This document shows positions 23,190 through 33,543 of a stretch of 64,000 bases of DNA, one piece after another. The stretch spans positions 237,171 through 301,170 of the forward strand of contig CAKQXD010000002.1 of assembly GCA_934281605.1 (NCBI GenBank), given 5' to 3'. The stretch is from an uncultured Clostridia bacterium (lineage in GTDB: Bacteria; Bacillota; Clostridia; Peptostreptococcales; Anaerovoracaceae). The stretch's first letter is position 1, and every line of letters begins with the position of its first letter. The notes beneath the pieces are model-generated. The model was not told where the DNA came from. It was given only the letters and a program-made list of their open reading frames with translations, and searched no databases. The position numbers were made by a program, and so were the translations under genes.

Positions 23190-24611
23190 TTGTATAAAGT
23201 GGTGATCATAGGCGGCGGCTGGTCGGGATGCGCTGCAGCGCTGGCGGCCAGGAAAGCCGGGGCGGAGGTGACCCTGCTGGAAAAGACCGATATGCTGCTG
23301 GGCCTGGGCAATGTGGGCGGCATCATGCGAAACAACGGCAGATTCACAGCCGCCGAGGAAAATATCGCGCTGGGAGCACGGGAGCTTTTTGACATTACCG
23401 ACCGATGCTCCCGCCACGTCAACATCGATTTTCCGGGGCACAAGCACGCCAGTCTCTACGATGTGATGAAAGTAGAGCCAAATGTCCGCCGGCTGCTGCG
23501 GGAAAAGGGCATCGAAGTCAGGCTGATGGCGCGTGCGGTGGATGTGGTGCTGCAAAGATCCGGGCGCGCGGATAATAGTGCGGCAGACGGTGTCGGCAAT
23601 TCCGGGAATCCGGGCGGTTTGGCTGGTGGCAATGATATGGCTCAGGAAGCGGTCATTGAAAAGCTGATCCTGGCGGGCGGATCGCCAGGTCCGAGTGCTC
23701 CAGCGCAGGCAGGGAGTGGAACGGATCCCGAACAGATCATTGAAGGCGACGTTTTCGTCGAAACGACTGGTTCAACAGGTCCGATGGGTAACTGCCTTAC
23801 ATACGGCAACGGGTGCTGCATGTGTGTGCTTCGGTGCCCGGCATTTGGCCCCCGGGTCAGTATCAGTGCAAGAGCCGGCGGCAGCGATATCATGGGCCGC
23901 CGGCGGGATGGATCCTTCGGAGCTTTTAGCGGCAGCGGAAAACTAGAGAAGGGATCCCTTTCGCCGGAGATCCAGAAGCAGCTTAACGAGACAGGTGTAG
24001 CTGTGATCCCGCTCCCGAAAAAAGCCGTTAAGAAAGAAAAACTGGATATGAAGGTCTGCAAGCAGTACGCTTTGCAGGAATTCGCAGAAAACATCGTATT
24101 GCTGGATACGGGATACGCTAAGATCATGACGCCGTTTTTCGACCTGGATACGCTGCGGCAGATCCCGGGATTCGAAAATGCGCGGTATGCGGACCCGTAT
24201 GCGGGCGGAAAGGGCAATTCCATCCGGTACTTATCCGTGGCGGAGCGGGACAATACCATGCGGGTCATGAAGATCCAGAACCTGTTTTGTGGCGGGGAAA
24301 AATCCGGTCTGTTCGTCGGCCACACGGAGGCCATTTCCACGGGAAGTCTGGCGGGGCACAACGCCGTCCGCTATTTGAAAGGCATGCGGCCGCTGGAACT
24401 GCCGACGGGGATCGCCATCGGGGATCTGATCGCCTACGCCAACAAGAGCCTGGAGTCGGAAGACGGGCTCATGACCCGGTATACCTTCTCCGGCGCCGAG
24501 TATTTTCAGCGGATGAAAGACAAGGGCTTCTACTCCACGGATCCTGACGAGATCCGCCAGCGCATCCGCCGCTTCGGTCTGGAAAACATCTACGACGACA
24601 GGCTTTTGTAG
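23190..24611 (+). CDS. FAD-dependent oxidoreductase
   Basis: A 473-aa flavoprotein starting with TTG (ribosome site GAAGGAGG, 8 bases upstream). The N-terminus is a FAD-binding Rossmann fold, VVIIGGGWSGCAAALAARKAGAEVTLLEK, with the GxGxxG pattern. Residues 25-50 (GLGNVGGIMRNNGR) and the C-terminal LFCGGEKSGLFVGHTEAISTGSLAG resemble the FAD-domain family related to GidA/MnmG. A Cys-rich middle (GNGCCMCVLRCPAFGPR) hints at a metal or disulfide site. Its substrate is unknown. It follows the hydrogenase gene by 180 bp, but no functional link can be shown. Confidence 0.75.
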   Translation: MYKVVIIGGGWSGCAAALAARKAGAEVTLLEKTDMLLGLGNVGGIMRNNGRFTAAEENIALGARELFDITDRCSRHVNIDFPGHKHASLYDVMKVEPNVRRLLREKGIEVRLMARAVDVVLQRSGRADNSAADGVGNSGNPGGLAGGNDMAQEAVIEKLILAGGSPGPSAPAQAGSGTDPEQIIEGDVFVETTGSTGPMGNCLTYGNGCCMCVLRCPAFGPRVSISARAGGSDIMGRRRDGSFGAFSGSGKLEKGSLSPEIQKQLNETGVAVIPLPKKAVKKEKLDMKVCKQYALQEFAENIVLLDTGYAKIMTPFFDLDTLRQIPGFENARYADPYAGGKGNSIRYLSVAERDNTMRVMKIQNLFCGGEKSGLFVGHTEAISTGSLAGHNAVRYLKGMRPLELPTGIAIGDLIAYANKSLESEDGLMTRYTFSGAEYFQRMKDKGFYSTDPDEIRQRIRRFGLENIYDDRLL

Positions 24612-24654
24612 TACGCTCAGTTTCGGCATAGTAACTCACTTTTCCGCTTCTCCC

Positions 24655-24683
24655 TTGTTTTTCCCGGAGGAAGCGGGTATAAT
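24655..24683 (+). promoter_or_regulatory. Sigma-A promoter of the Mrp-type gene
   Basis: TTGTTT (24655-24660), 17-bp spacer, TATAAT (24678-24683). The predicted start of transcription near 24690 lies downstream of the ATG at 24686, which rules out that codon as translation start. Confidence 0.78.
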
Positions 24684-24721
24684 ATATGAATCGCATGAAA
24701 ACACTGAAAGAGGTAGGAAAA

Positions 24722-25609
24722 ATGGAAGATAAAGAAAAAGTAACACAGGAAACTCAGGAAGGATGCGGATCCAGCTGCGGCAGCGCCGGCGGTTGTGATT
24801 CTAACTGTAGCAGCTGCTCTCAGGCAGGAAGCTGCGGAAGCCAGCCTCAGAGCCTTCTGGCAGAAACCAACAGCTTTAACGATATCAAAAAAGTCATCGC
24901 CGTTGTCAGTGGGAAAGGCGGCGTAGGCAAGTCCATGGTAACATCCCTCATGGCGGTAACCATGAATCGCCTCGGCTACAAGACGGCCATCCTGGACGCG
25001 GATATCACAGGCCCATCCATCCCGAAAGCTTTTGGCGTGACCGAAAAAGCATCGGCCAATGAGCTGGGAATTTTCCCGCTGCGCACTAAGACTGATATCG
25101 GCACCATGTCCGTAAACAATCTGCTGGAAAACGACACCGATCCGGTTATCTGGAGAGGACCGGTCATCGCAGGCACCGTAAAACAGTTCTGGACTGACGT
25201 GCTGTGGGGCGAAGTAGACTATCTGTTCGTAGACATGCCGCCGGGAACTGGCGACGTGCCGCTCACCGTATTCCAGTCGCTGCCGGTAGACGGCATCATC
25301 GTGGTAACTTCCCCGCAGGAACTGGTATCCATGATCGTGGGCAAAGCCGTGCGCATGGCGGAAATGATGGATATCCCGGTACTCGGCCTGGTAGAAAACA
25401 TGTCGTACCTGACCTGCCCGGACTGCGGCAGAGAAATCGAAGTATTCGGCAAGAGCACCGTAGCGGAAGTCGCCAAAGAATACGGCATCGACGTATTAGG
25501 CCGCCTGCCGATCGACCCGAAACTGGCAACCGCCTGCGACAACGGAGAAATTGAAGACTTCGAAGGTCACTGGCTCGACGACGCAGCCAAGAAGGTGGAA
25601 AAATTATAA
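24722..25609 (+). CDS. Mrp/NBP35-family iron-sulfur carrier ATPase
   Basis: A 295-aa P-loop ATPase of the Mrp/NBP35/ApbC family, which assembles and delivers Fe-S clusters. Walker A (deviant) is AVVSGKGGVGKSMV; other family parts are LDADITGPSIPKAFG, DYLFVDMPPGTGD and the C-terminal CPDCGREIEVFG pair of Cys for a bridging 4Fe-4S cluster. Residues 12-45 form a Cys/Gly/Ser-rich extension (GCGSSCGSAGGCDSNCSSC), as in some anaerobe homologues and possibly an N-terminal cluster site. Start at 24722 is chosen because an upstream in-frame ATG overlaps the promoter. Useful in a cell making [FeFe] hydrogenase and radical SAM proteins. Confidence 0.92.
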   Translation: MEDKEKVTQETQEGCGSSCGSAGGCDSNCSSCSQAGSCGSQPQSLLAETNSFNDIKKVIAVVSGKGGVGKSMVTSLMAVTMNRLGYKTAILDADITGPSIPKAFGVTEKASANELGIFPLRTKTDIGTMSVNNLLENDTDPVIWRGPVIAGTVKQFWTDVLWGEVDYLFVDMPPGTGDVPLTVFQSLPVDGIIVVTSPQELVSMIVGKAVRMAEMMDIPVLGLVENMSYLTCPDCGREIEVFGKSTVAEVAKEYGIDVLGRLPIDPKLATACDNGEIEDFEGHWLDDAAKKVEKL

Positions 25610-25660
25610 GAATCCCATTCCAGGCGCAGCATATCGCCGCCGGAACTATAATGAACGCAA

Positions 25661-25706
25661 AACAGACATTGTCAGGGTTTCGCCCCCGGCGATGTCTGTT
25701 TTTTTT
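25661..25706 (+). terminator. Intrinsic terminator after the Mrp-type gene
   Basis: AACAGACATTGTC ... GGCGATGTCTGTT with an inner GGG/CCC pairing, followed by a run of Ts. The 240 bp that follow up to the giant adhesin contain one CTGCAAAG copy and a TATGAT but no gene. Confidence 0.9.
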
Positions 25707-25952
25707 CTGCAAAGACCACGCCCCAGGCTTACTGCAGGCCAGCGGTTTTCGGCATGCCAGACTTTCGCTGCCAGGCTCCGCTATATTTTTCGTGTCATTT
25801 CACGCTGTATTTTTGCATTTCGCACCGGAGACAACATAGGGGGGATGGATTTATGATATGATAAGAAGACTGAAAAAAGAGCAATGGCTCTATAAGGATT
25901 TATCACTTTACTTACTTATCTTATTTTAATCGTCAAAAGGAGCATGTGTAGG

Positions 25953-28900
25953 ATGAAAGACTTTTGGAAGCGAAGACGAAACAGGCGGATCGCCGCCTCG
26001 GCGCTGGCAGTCATCATGGCAGGATTCCTCGTATGGGGGATCTTCCCGTGGCAGGCAGCCGCGTCCGAAAACGCAGTAGCAGACGATATTACTGTGAACA
26101 AGTGGCACGATTCTAACGCGCTGGATGACAGCGCGAAGAACGTAGGCCGGATCTGGACGGACAAATCCGTTTCGACGGAGGACGTTACGCTGACCAATCC
26201 GAAAGGAACAAAATCTCTCCCGGTAGAAAAGGGAGATTCTACGTTTCTGGTAGGATTGTCCGCATTGTCCTCAACTGCCAGGATCATGGGACAGACGTCA
26301 GTACCTCTTGATATTGTACTGGTTTTGGATGTATCGGGCAGTATGGATGATGATGACAAGATGGATACGCTGAAGAATGCGGTGAACAGCTTTATCGATA
26401 AATCGGCGGAGGAGAACAACAATAAGCCGGCTAACAAGCAGAACCGTATCTCTCTGGTGAAGTTTTCAGGAGATAAAACCGATGAGGTAGGCGACGAAAA
26501 GTACCGCAGCGGTGGATTTACTTACAACTACACCCAGATAGTAAGCAATTACAAGGCATATACCAGTGGCACCAAGTCAAAGCTGCAGAATAAAGTAAAT
26601 GCATTGCAGCCTGCAGGTGCTACTGCGGCAGATTATGCCATGGAGCATGCAAAGACACTGGTGGAGCAGAGCAAGGCTGATGAAACCGCAAACACCGACC
26701 GTAAGAACGTCAAGAGGATAGTGATATTCTTCACAGATGGCCAGCCGAACCATTACGATGGATTCGACGATACCGTTGCAAATAATGCTATATCCTATGC
26801 AAAGACTATCAAAGCAGATGCATCTATATATACAATAGGTGTATTCAATGATGCAGACGCCAGCATCACAGGTCGTACAGGCAAGAAGTGGACTAACAAA
26901 GAGAAGTTCAACGCTTACATGCATGGTATGTCCAGCAATTATCCGAATGCGACCGCATACAATAGCCTTGGCACACGTGCAAAGGACAGCAAAGGCAATG
27001 ATATGCAGTTTTACAAGGCAGCAACAGATGCTGGAGATCTGAACAGTATATTCACTGAGATCCGTGATGAGATCGTATCTTCAGCCCAGTCGCCGACCGA
27101 AGTGGATCAGGGAGAAGCACCAAATCAGAGTGGGTATATCACCTTTACCGATCAGCTGGGCGACTACATGCAGGTGGATGATCTGAAAACGCTGGTATAC
27201 GCCAATGAAGAATATAAGTATGTAGATAAAAAGGAAACGACCGAGGGAAATAAAAAAATCATTACCTATCTCTTTGATCAGGACATTCCAGATACTAACC
27301 ATGTCTATCCGGAAGGGGATCTGGGAGATATTGACATCACCGTGGAAAAAACAGCAGATCCCAAGACTGGAGACCTGGTAACGGTCGAGATCCCGGCCAA
27401 CCTGATCCCGCTGCGGTTCTACGAAGTGACCAAAGACGGCAAGATGACCATCGATGAAACTTATCCGATGAGTCTCTTCTATGGAGTAAGCCTGAAAGAC
27501 GGGGTAGAGAAAAAGCTGGAAAACCCGGATGCAGAACTGCAGAAATATATCGAAGCCAATAAGGACGGGGATGGAAACGTACAGTTCTACAGCAATAAAT
27601 TTGATAAAAACGGAGTTGTAGACAAGGATGACGAGTCGGATGGCGTCGGCGCCAGCTCCCAGTTCGTACCGGCATCCACCAACGATTTCTACTATTTCCA
27701 GAACGACGAGATCCTGTACAAGGATGAAGCCTGTACCATCCCGGTAACGGACGGGATCGATACCAGTGGAAGTACGACCTATTACTATCAGCGGGATTAT
27801 TATAAGCTGGGCGATGACGGTAAGGCAGTCAGCGAGATCAACACCGTCAAGATCCCGGGCAACAGTAATCTGCTGCTGGATGGCTATGACAAGCAGGACC
27901 CTAAGACAGGTCAGTATTACATTCCGGCAGGTACGCCGCGGACTACCAGCCTGTCCTACTTTACAGAAGACAAGGATGAGGGTGCCAACAAGACCAACAC
28001 GGCAACAACTTCACTTAAACCGGTATGGGAGAACAAGTTTGCAGGCAGAACCGTTACCAACTATCTCGGCAACAACGGACGTCTGTCCATGGCGCTGCCG
28101 GGCGAGCTGGACGTTCATAAAACCGTGGCGGCAGAAACGGGTCACGCCGTACCGGACAGCCTGAAGGACAAAGAATTTACTTATACCCTGGAGCTGACGG
28201 CCAGAGACGGCTCGACGCTGAAAGGAGAATACACGGCACAGAAATACACGGGAGATCAGACAGAAGGTGATACCTTCCGGATCAAACCGGGAGACAAGTT
28301 TAAGCTGAAGGACAACCAGACCCTCAAGATCTATGGCCTGGAAGCCGGGACCACCTATAAGCTGATCGAAGAGAAGGCAGATCACTATACGGCGACAGCT
28401 GCTCAGAAGAATTCCGGAGACGCGGCCAGGACCGGTACGGACAGTAACGGAGACGTCTTTGCAGAAGGCGTGATTCCGGGCAGCAGCGCAGCGTCCGCGG
28501 ACTTTACCAACACCTATAAAGCGGAAGCGGTAACGCTGGACGGATCTGCAGCGTTTAAAGCAGAAAAGAACTTTGTGACGCCGGATGGCGAGGGCGGATA
28601 TGGTTCCGCCTGGGACATCGAGGGTCTGGCTGATTCGACATTCACCATCTACCTGTCGGCTGACGGCAGCGATATGCCGATGCCGGACGATGCGAGGGAA
28701 ATCGAAGGAAGAATGGTTTCCGTAAGAACGGTGGACAAGGATCATATCGATGCGGTCTTTGGCGATATCACTTACACCAAGCCGGGAACCTACAGCTACC
28801 GGATCACCGAAAGAGACCCGGGCGCAGACAAGAAGCTGGGCGTATCCTATTCCTATGCAGGATATACCGTAACGGTGACGGTTGTGGACGATGGCGGCAA

Positions 28901-31900
28901 GCTGAAAGCCACACCGGTCATGGAGCGGGTTAGAGACGACAAGGGAACAGAGCTGGAAAACCCGGCGAAGATCACAGACAACAATGCAGTCTTTACCAAC
29001 GTGTATGAAGCGGATTCTGAGACGGTAGACGTGGAAGCGTCCAAGGCTTTCACCGATCATACAGGAAATCGGACTCTGAAGAATGGCGAATACACTTTCC
29101 GCGTGACGCCGATCACAGAAGGCGCTCCGCTGCCGGGCGGCAGAACGGACTACGTGGAGACGACCAACAACGGAACAGGCGTCAAGTTCGACAGTATCAC
29201 GTTTGATGCAAAGGACTTTGCAGGCGTAACGGAGGATTCGGCGAAGATCTATCAGTACAAGATGGAGGAAGTTCTTCCGACCGGAGTTTCCAGAGATAAT
29301 CCGGTGAAGGACGGCGTTACTTACGATACGACGACCTATATCATTCAGCTGAAAGTGTATCTGAAAGACGTAGATGGAAAGGCGACCGTCGTCGTGGACA
29401 AGACTTATATGGACGCAAATGAGAAGCCGATCCAGCAAGTTCCGATCTTCCGCAATTCCTATACGGCTGACCCGGTTACCCTGACAGGAAATACGGCTCT
29501 TCACGGGGAAAAGACGCTGAACGGCAGAGATATGCTGGCGGATGAAACCTTTGATTTCACGCTGACGCCGGCCAATGACGCTACGACAAAGGCCATTGCA
29601 GACGGTGTTATCACCATCGCAAACGGCGGTGATTCTGCTCAGGTCAAGGGCGGCAAGAACGATACGGCTGCAGGTTTCCAGTTCGGCGATATGAAATTTA
29701 CAAAGACCGGAACTTACATCTTTAACATCGATGAAACCGTTCCGGAAACTCCGGCTGGCGGTATGACCTACGACAATCACACGACGAGGGTCACGATCGT
29801 CGTAACCGATGATGCGGATCATCCGGGCAAGTTGAAAGCAGAGGTAACGTATGATAACCGGACCGCTGACAGCGCAACGGATAGAGCCGTATTTAAAAAC
29901 AAGTATGAAGCATCCTTCTCGTACCATACGACCGGCGGTCTGCTGGTAGAGAAGGTCCTCAACGGCAGGACCATGAAACAGGGCGAGTTCGGATTTACCA
30001 TCGAAGCACAGGGCGACGCACCGGCTGTTTCTAAGGACGATGCCGCTTTCACCAATCCGCAGCAGAGAGCTTCCGGAGAAGCGGACAGCATGCAGAAGCT
30101 GCTGGGACTGCGCTTTGATCAGGATGATGCTGGCAGGACCTTTACGTATCTCGTGAAGGAAGACAAAGGCAGCGCCAAAGGCGTTACCTACGATGAGACC
30201 CGGTTCCTGGTTGCTATCAAGGTTATGGACAAGGGTGACGGAACGCTGTATACGATAACGACCATTACGCCGCAGACAAAGGGTGATGATGGAACTTATA
30301 CGAATGGCACTGCAAAGGAGTTCAACAGTGCGACAGATCCGGACAACAAACCGGCGCTGCGGTTCAACAACACGTATGAAGCGGGCGAGGCGGCTCCGGT
30401 GAGCATCACCGACGGATTCAGCAAGGAACTGACGGGACGCGACTGGAGGAACAGCGACAAGTTTATCTTTACCATTGCCAATATCCAGAAGCCGGACGGC
30501 GTAGAAACGGCTCCGATGCCTGCCGAGACAGACGTGATCGTAACGAAAGCGGATCTGGACAAAAACGGCAAGGCTCCATTTGACTTCGGCTCCATTACCT
30601 TTACCAAGGCTGGGGTATACAAGTATAAAGTAACGGAACAGCGGCCGGTTCAGGCTGGTGAAAACACCATCGGCATGAACTACGATCTGACGCCGAGGAT
30701 CATCACGGTAACGGTAACCGATGACGGTACCGGTCAGCTGAAAGCGGCAGTGACAGCTGTCGAAAACAGCAAAACCTTTACCAATAAGTATGTGACGGAA
30801 GATCTTCCGCTGGATACGGCCTGCGGGATCAAGGTGACCAAGGTTCTCCACGGTCATGATATGGCAGACGGACAGTTTGAGTTCAGCCTCAAGGCAAAGG
30901 ATAAAGCTTCTGCAGACAAGCTGAGAATCGACAAGGATAACGGTGCGACCTTCACCAGCACGGCAGCTGCTGCGGGAGAAACCGCAACGCTTCTCGACTC
31001 GCTGCAGATGACCATGACACAGGAAGACGTCGGCAAAACCTACAGCTATACCTTTGCAGAAATAAAGGGTGATGCAGCAGGATATACCTATGACGAGAAC
31101 ACGTATCAGCTGGACATCACCACCAATGACGCTGGTGACGGAACGCTGACAGCGACCGTCGTTCTCACCAATACGAAGACAAACACGAAAGTATTTGAGA
31201 AAACCGTAAGCAAGAAGGCGGCTGCGCCGGGAGACAGCGGTGTTGTCATCCCGTTTGAAAACCGCTATGACGGCTCTACTGATGTGGAAGGTGGAACCGC
31301 AGCAGCCATCAGTGGAGATAAGACCATGGAAGGCCGTCAGCTGTACGCTGGCGAATTCCAGTTCAAGCTGGTAACAAGACCGGCAGATGGAAGCAAGGGA
31401 ACGGTTCTCCAGAGCAAGCAAAACAGAAAGGATGGGACGATTGGATTCGATCCGCTCAGCTACAGAACTTCTGAAGATGCAGAAGGCAGAGGTGTCATCC
31501 TCAGCGATGCTGTGAAAGACGGCTATGCGGTGAAATCCACCAATGACAAAGGTCAGACGGTCTACACCCTCAGTTATCGCATATACGAAGATGAGGAAGA
31601 ATGGACGCTTCCAAATAATGTGACTGTTGTCAATGGAAACTTCGACTTTACAGTGACTGTAACCGATGACGGACAGGGACATCTGACGGCGGTGACCAAT
31701 TATCCGGATGGATCCAATGGCAAGTTTGGATTTGTCAATCAGTACGGCGCGGAGCCGGTTCCGGTGGAGCTCAAAGGCAGCAAGACGCTGGATCATGAGA
31801 GTGGACTGAATCCGGACAGCATTGCGGACAAGTTCACCTTCTCCCTCAGTTCCTCAACGGAGGAAGCACCGCTGCCGGATAGCAAAACGGCGAAAAACGA

Positions 31901-33005
31901 TGCAGACGGCAATATTACATTCGGACAGATCACCTTTAAATTGAGCGACCTGGATGGCGTGGAGCCGGCAGATGACGGATCCAGAAGCAAAGACTTCATC
32001 TACACAGTAAAGGAAACCTCCGGAAGCGCACCGGGAGTGACCAACGATACTGGTGATAAGACCTTTACGCTGACGCTGAAAGACGACGGCAAGGGACATC
32101 TGTCCGTTACGAAAAATCCGGCTGACGGACCGCTGTTTACCTTCACCAATACCTACACGGTGAGCAAACTGCCGTCCAGCATCACGGATCAGGTCAAGGT
32201 AACGAAGAAACTGACCGGCAGAGATCTGAAGGCTGGTGAATTCCACTTCGAACTTCTGGAGGACGGCGAAGTCGCTGCACGCGGTACCAACGATGCCAAT
32301 GGCAGTGTGACCTTCGACGAGATCACCTATACTGCGCCGGGATCGCACACCTATACGGTGCGTGAAGTCAAAGGCAGCGCCGGCGGTGTGACCTACGATG
32401 ACCAGACCTGGATGATCTACACGCAGATCACCGACCAGGGCAACGGCAAGCTTAAGGCAGAGCATCAGGTGGTTACCCTGAAGGATAATGAGCTTGCACC
32501 GGTAGAAGGCAATAGTATCACATTTACCAACAAGTACGAGCTGGACGCTACTACCGTATCTGTGGGCGCGTTAAAACGCCTGACAGGCAAGAGCCTGGAA
32601 GACGGTCAGTTCACTTTCCGGCTGAAGGATGAAAACGGCAAGAAAGTAGCCGAAGCGACCAACGATAAGGATGGTTCGATCCTGTTCAAAGCTCTGAAAT
32701 TCGACAAAGCCGGAACGTATCGCTATACGATTTCGGAAGTCAACGACAAGCAGAAGGGAATCACCTACGATTCCAGTGAAAAAACTGTGATCATTACGGT
32801 TAAGGACAGCGGCGAAGGCTATCTGCAGGCGCAGGTAGAATCCGAAGACCAGCTGCTCTTTACCAACGGATATGAAGAACCGACAGGCATCTTCGGAGGC
32901 CATGGAACGAAAACGGGAGACAGCTTCCCGCTGTGGATCCCGTTCCTGCTCCTGATCGCGGCAGCGGCTGGAGGAAGCACAATTTTCATTCGTCGTCACA
33001 GATAA
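25953..33005 (+). CDS. Giant vWA adhesin with 11 tandem pilin-type isopeptide domains
   Basis: A 2350-aa surface protein. Signal peptide with an Arg-rich start (MKDFWKRRRNRRIAASALAVIMAG). A von Willebrand A domain follows at about residues 115-380, with MIDAS motif DVSGS in VLVLDVSGSMDDDDKMD. From about 725 on there are 11 Spy0128/FctA-like domains, each starting with a K...LxGRxLxxGEFxF-type strand and ending in FxNxY (for example FTNTYKAE, FKNKYEAS, FENRYDGS, FTNGYEEP). Lys, Glu and Asn of these motifs normally form intramolecular isopeptide bonds. The tail is KTGDSFP, a hydrophobic helix and IRRHR. Start 25953 was preferred over 25944, which is too close to AAAAGGAG. Confidence 0.9.
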   Translation: MKDFWKRRRNRRIAASALAVIMAGFLVWGIFPWQAAASENAVADDITVNKWHDSNALDDSAKNVGRIWTDKSVSTEDVTLTNPKGTKSLPVEKGDSTFLVGLSALSSTARIMGQTSVPLDIVLVLDVSGSMDDDDKMDTLKNAVNSFIDKSAEENNNKPANKQNRISLVKFSGDKTDEVGDEKYRSGGFTYNYTQIVSNYKAYTSGTKSKLQNKVNALQPAGATAADYAMEHAKTLVEQSKADETANTDRKNVKRIVIFFTDGQPNHYDGFDDTVANNAISYAKTIKADASIYTIGVFNDADASITGRTGKKWTNKEKFNAYMHGMSSNYPNATAYNSLGTRAKDSKGNDMQFYKAATDAGDLNSIFTEIRDEIVSSAQSPTEVDQGEAPNQSGYITFTDQLGDYMQVDDLKTLVYANEEYKYVDKKETTEGNKKIITYLFDQDIPDTNHVYPEGDLGDIDITVEKTADPKTGDLVTVEIPANLIPLRFYEVTKDGKMTIDETYPMSLFYGVSLKDGVEKKLENPDAELQKYIEANKDGDGNVQFYSNKFDKNGVVDKDDESDGVGASSQFVPASTNDFYYFQNDEILYKDEACTIPVTDGIDTSGSTTYYYQRDYYKLGDDGKAVSEINTVKIPGNSNLLLDGYDKQDPKTGQYYIPAGTPRTTSLSYFTEDKDEGANKTNTATTSLKPVWENKFAGRTVTNYLGNNGRLSMALPGELDVHKTVAAETGHAVPDSLKDKEFTYTLELTARDGSTLKGEYTAQKYTGDQTEGDTFRIKPGDKFKLKDNQTLKIYGLEAGTTYKLIEEKADHYTATAAQKNSGDAARTGTDSNGDVFAEGVIPGSSAASADFTNTYKAEAVTLDGSAAFKAEKNFVTPDGEGGYGSAWDIEGLADSTFTIYLSADGSDMPMPDDAREIEGRMVSVRTVDKDHIDAVFGDITYTKPGTYSYRITERDPGADKKLGVSYSYAGYTVTVTVVDDGGKLKATPVMERVRDDKGTELENPAKITDNNAVFTNVYEADSETVDVEASKAFTDHTGNRTLKNGEYTFRVTPITEGAPLPGGRTDYVETTNNGTGVKFDSITFDAKDFAGVTEDSAKIYQYKMEEVLPTGVSRDNPVKDGVTYDTTTYIIQLKVYLKDVDGKATVVVDKTYMDANEKPIQQVPIFRNSYTADPVTLTGNTALHGEKTLNGRDMLADETFDFTLTPANDATTKAIADGVITIANGGDSAQVKGGKNDTAAGFQFGDMKFTKTGTYIFNIDETVPETPAGGMTYDNHTTRVTIVVTDDADHPGKLKAEVTYDNRTADSATDRAVFKNKYEASFSYHTTGGLLVEKVLNGRTMKQGEFGFTIEAQGDAPAVSKDDAAFTNPQQRASGEADSMQKLLGLRFDQDDAGRTFTYLVKEDKGSAKGVTYDETRFLVAIKVMDKGDGTLYTITTITPQTKGDDGTYTNGTAKEFNSATDPDNKPALRFNNTYEAGEAAPVSITDGFSKELTGRDWRNSDKFIFTIANIQKPDGVETAPMPAETDVIVTKADLDKNGKAPFDFGSITFTKAGVYKYKVTEQRPVQAGENTIGMNYDLTPRIITVTVTDDGTGQLKAAVTAVENSKTFTNKYVTEDLPLDTACGIKVTKVLHGHDMADGQFEFSLKAKDKASADKLRIDKDNGATFTSTAAAAGETATLLDSLQMTMTQEDVGKTYSYTFAEIKGDAAGYTYDENTYQLDITTNDAGDGTLTATVVLTNTKTNTKVFEKTVSKKAAAPGDSGVVIPFENRYDGSTDVEGGTAAAISGDKTMEGRQLYAGEFQFKLVTRPADGSKGTVLQSKQNRKDGTIGFDPLSYRTSEDAEGRGVILSDAVKDGYAVKSTNDKGQTVYTLSYRIYEDEEEWTLPNNVTVVNGNFDFTVTVTDDGQGHLTAVTNYPDGSNGKFGFVNQYGAEPVPVELKGSKTLDHESGLNPDSIADKFTFSLSSSTEEAPLPDSKTAKNDADGNITFGQITFKLSDLDGVEPADDGSRSKDFIYTVKETSGSAPGVTNDTGDKTFTLTLKDDGKGHLSVTKNPADGPLFTFTNTYTVSKLPSSITDQVKVTKKLTGRDLKAGEFHFELLEDGEVAARGTNDANGSVTFDEITYTAPGSHTYTVREVKGSAGGVTYDDQTWMIYTQITDQGNGKLKAEHQVVTLKDNELAPVEGNSITFTNKYELDATTVSVGALKRLTGKSLEDGQFTFRLKDENGKKVAEATNDKDGSILFKALKFDKAGTYRYTISEVNDKQKGITYDSSEKTVIITVKDSGEGYLQAQVESEDQLLFTNGYEEPTGIFGGHGTKTGDSFPLWIPFLLLIAAAAGGSTIFIRRHR

Positions 33006-33020
33006 TATCTCAATCATAAT

Positions 33021-33058
33021 GCAAAAGACGCTCAGGCATTGGCCTGAGCGTCTTTTCT
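33021..33058. terminator. Bidirectional terminator between adhesin and ThrE genes
   Basis: AAAGACGCTCAGG, loop, CCTGAGCGTCTTTT: perfect 13-bp stem flanked by A-run and T-run, serving the convergent genes on either side. Confidence 0.92.
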
Positions 33059-33078
33059 TCTCTTATCTTATACCGTTC

Positions 33079-33543
33079 TTACAGCTTCTCCTTTGCCAGC
33101 GCCGCGGTTTTCTTGATGATAGACCGGATCACGTTGATCACCGCGCCGATCACCAGCAGGCCCGCCGCGATGGCCCCGGCCATCAGAAGCGTCTGACTGC
33201 CAACCTTTGCAGCATCTCCCAGCTCGCTGCCCAGGAGAGCCTCCATCGTATAGTAGATGTTGTATCCCGGAACCAGACAGATCATCCCCGGGATGATAAA
33301 GATGGTCGCCGCTTCTTTGCAGATGCGGGAGCAGATGTCGCTCAAAAAACCAACCAGGCACGATGCGATGAAGCAGGAAATCACCGGAGACGCATCGTAG
33401 TACATGCAGATCTGGTAGCAGGACCAGGCCAGACCGCCGATCAGCATACAGACCGGGATCGTCTTGGGCGGCACGCGAAAGATGATGGCGAACCCGCAGG
33501 TCGCAAATAGCGCATATATAAACTGCAGCAGAAGATCACTCAT
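33079..33543 (-). CDS. ThrE-type exporter, small subunit (ThrE_2/DUF3815)
   Basis: A 154-aa membrane protein with about five helices, the C-terminal (ThrE_2) half of threonine/serine exporters: LLLQFIYALFATCGFAIIFRVP at the N-terminus, then SPVISCFIASCLVGFLSD and the conserved IFIIPGMICLVPGYNIYYTMEALL. Its ATG overlaps the stop of the large-subunit gene by 4 bases (ATGA), indicating coupled translation and a two-gene operon. The split into two proteins is a common Firmicute arrangement. Confidence 0.9.
   Translation of the reverse strand: MSDLLLQFIYALFATCGFAIIFRVPPKTIPVCMLIGGLAWSCYQICMYYDASPVISCFIASCLVGFLSDICSRICKEAATIFIIPGMICLVPGYNIYYTMEALLGSELGDAAKVGSQTLLMAGAIAAGLLVIGAVINVIRSIIKKTAALAKEKL

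Noticed and set aside
24686..24721. Upstream ATG for the Mrp-type gene
   Set aside because: It lies before the predicted transcription start of a good promoter; the ATG at 24722 is better placed.
28011..31796. Long minus-strand frame opposite the giant adhesin
   Set aside because: No ribosome site or recognisable protein; the plus strand has clear domains. It is a result of the repeated codon pattern.
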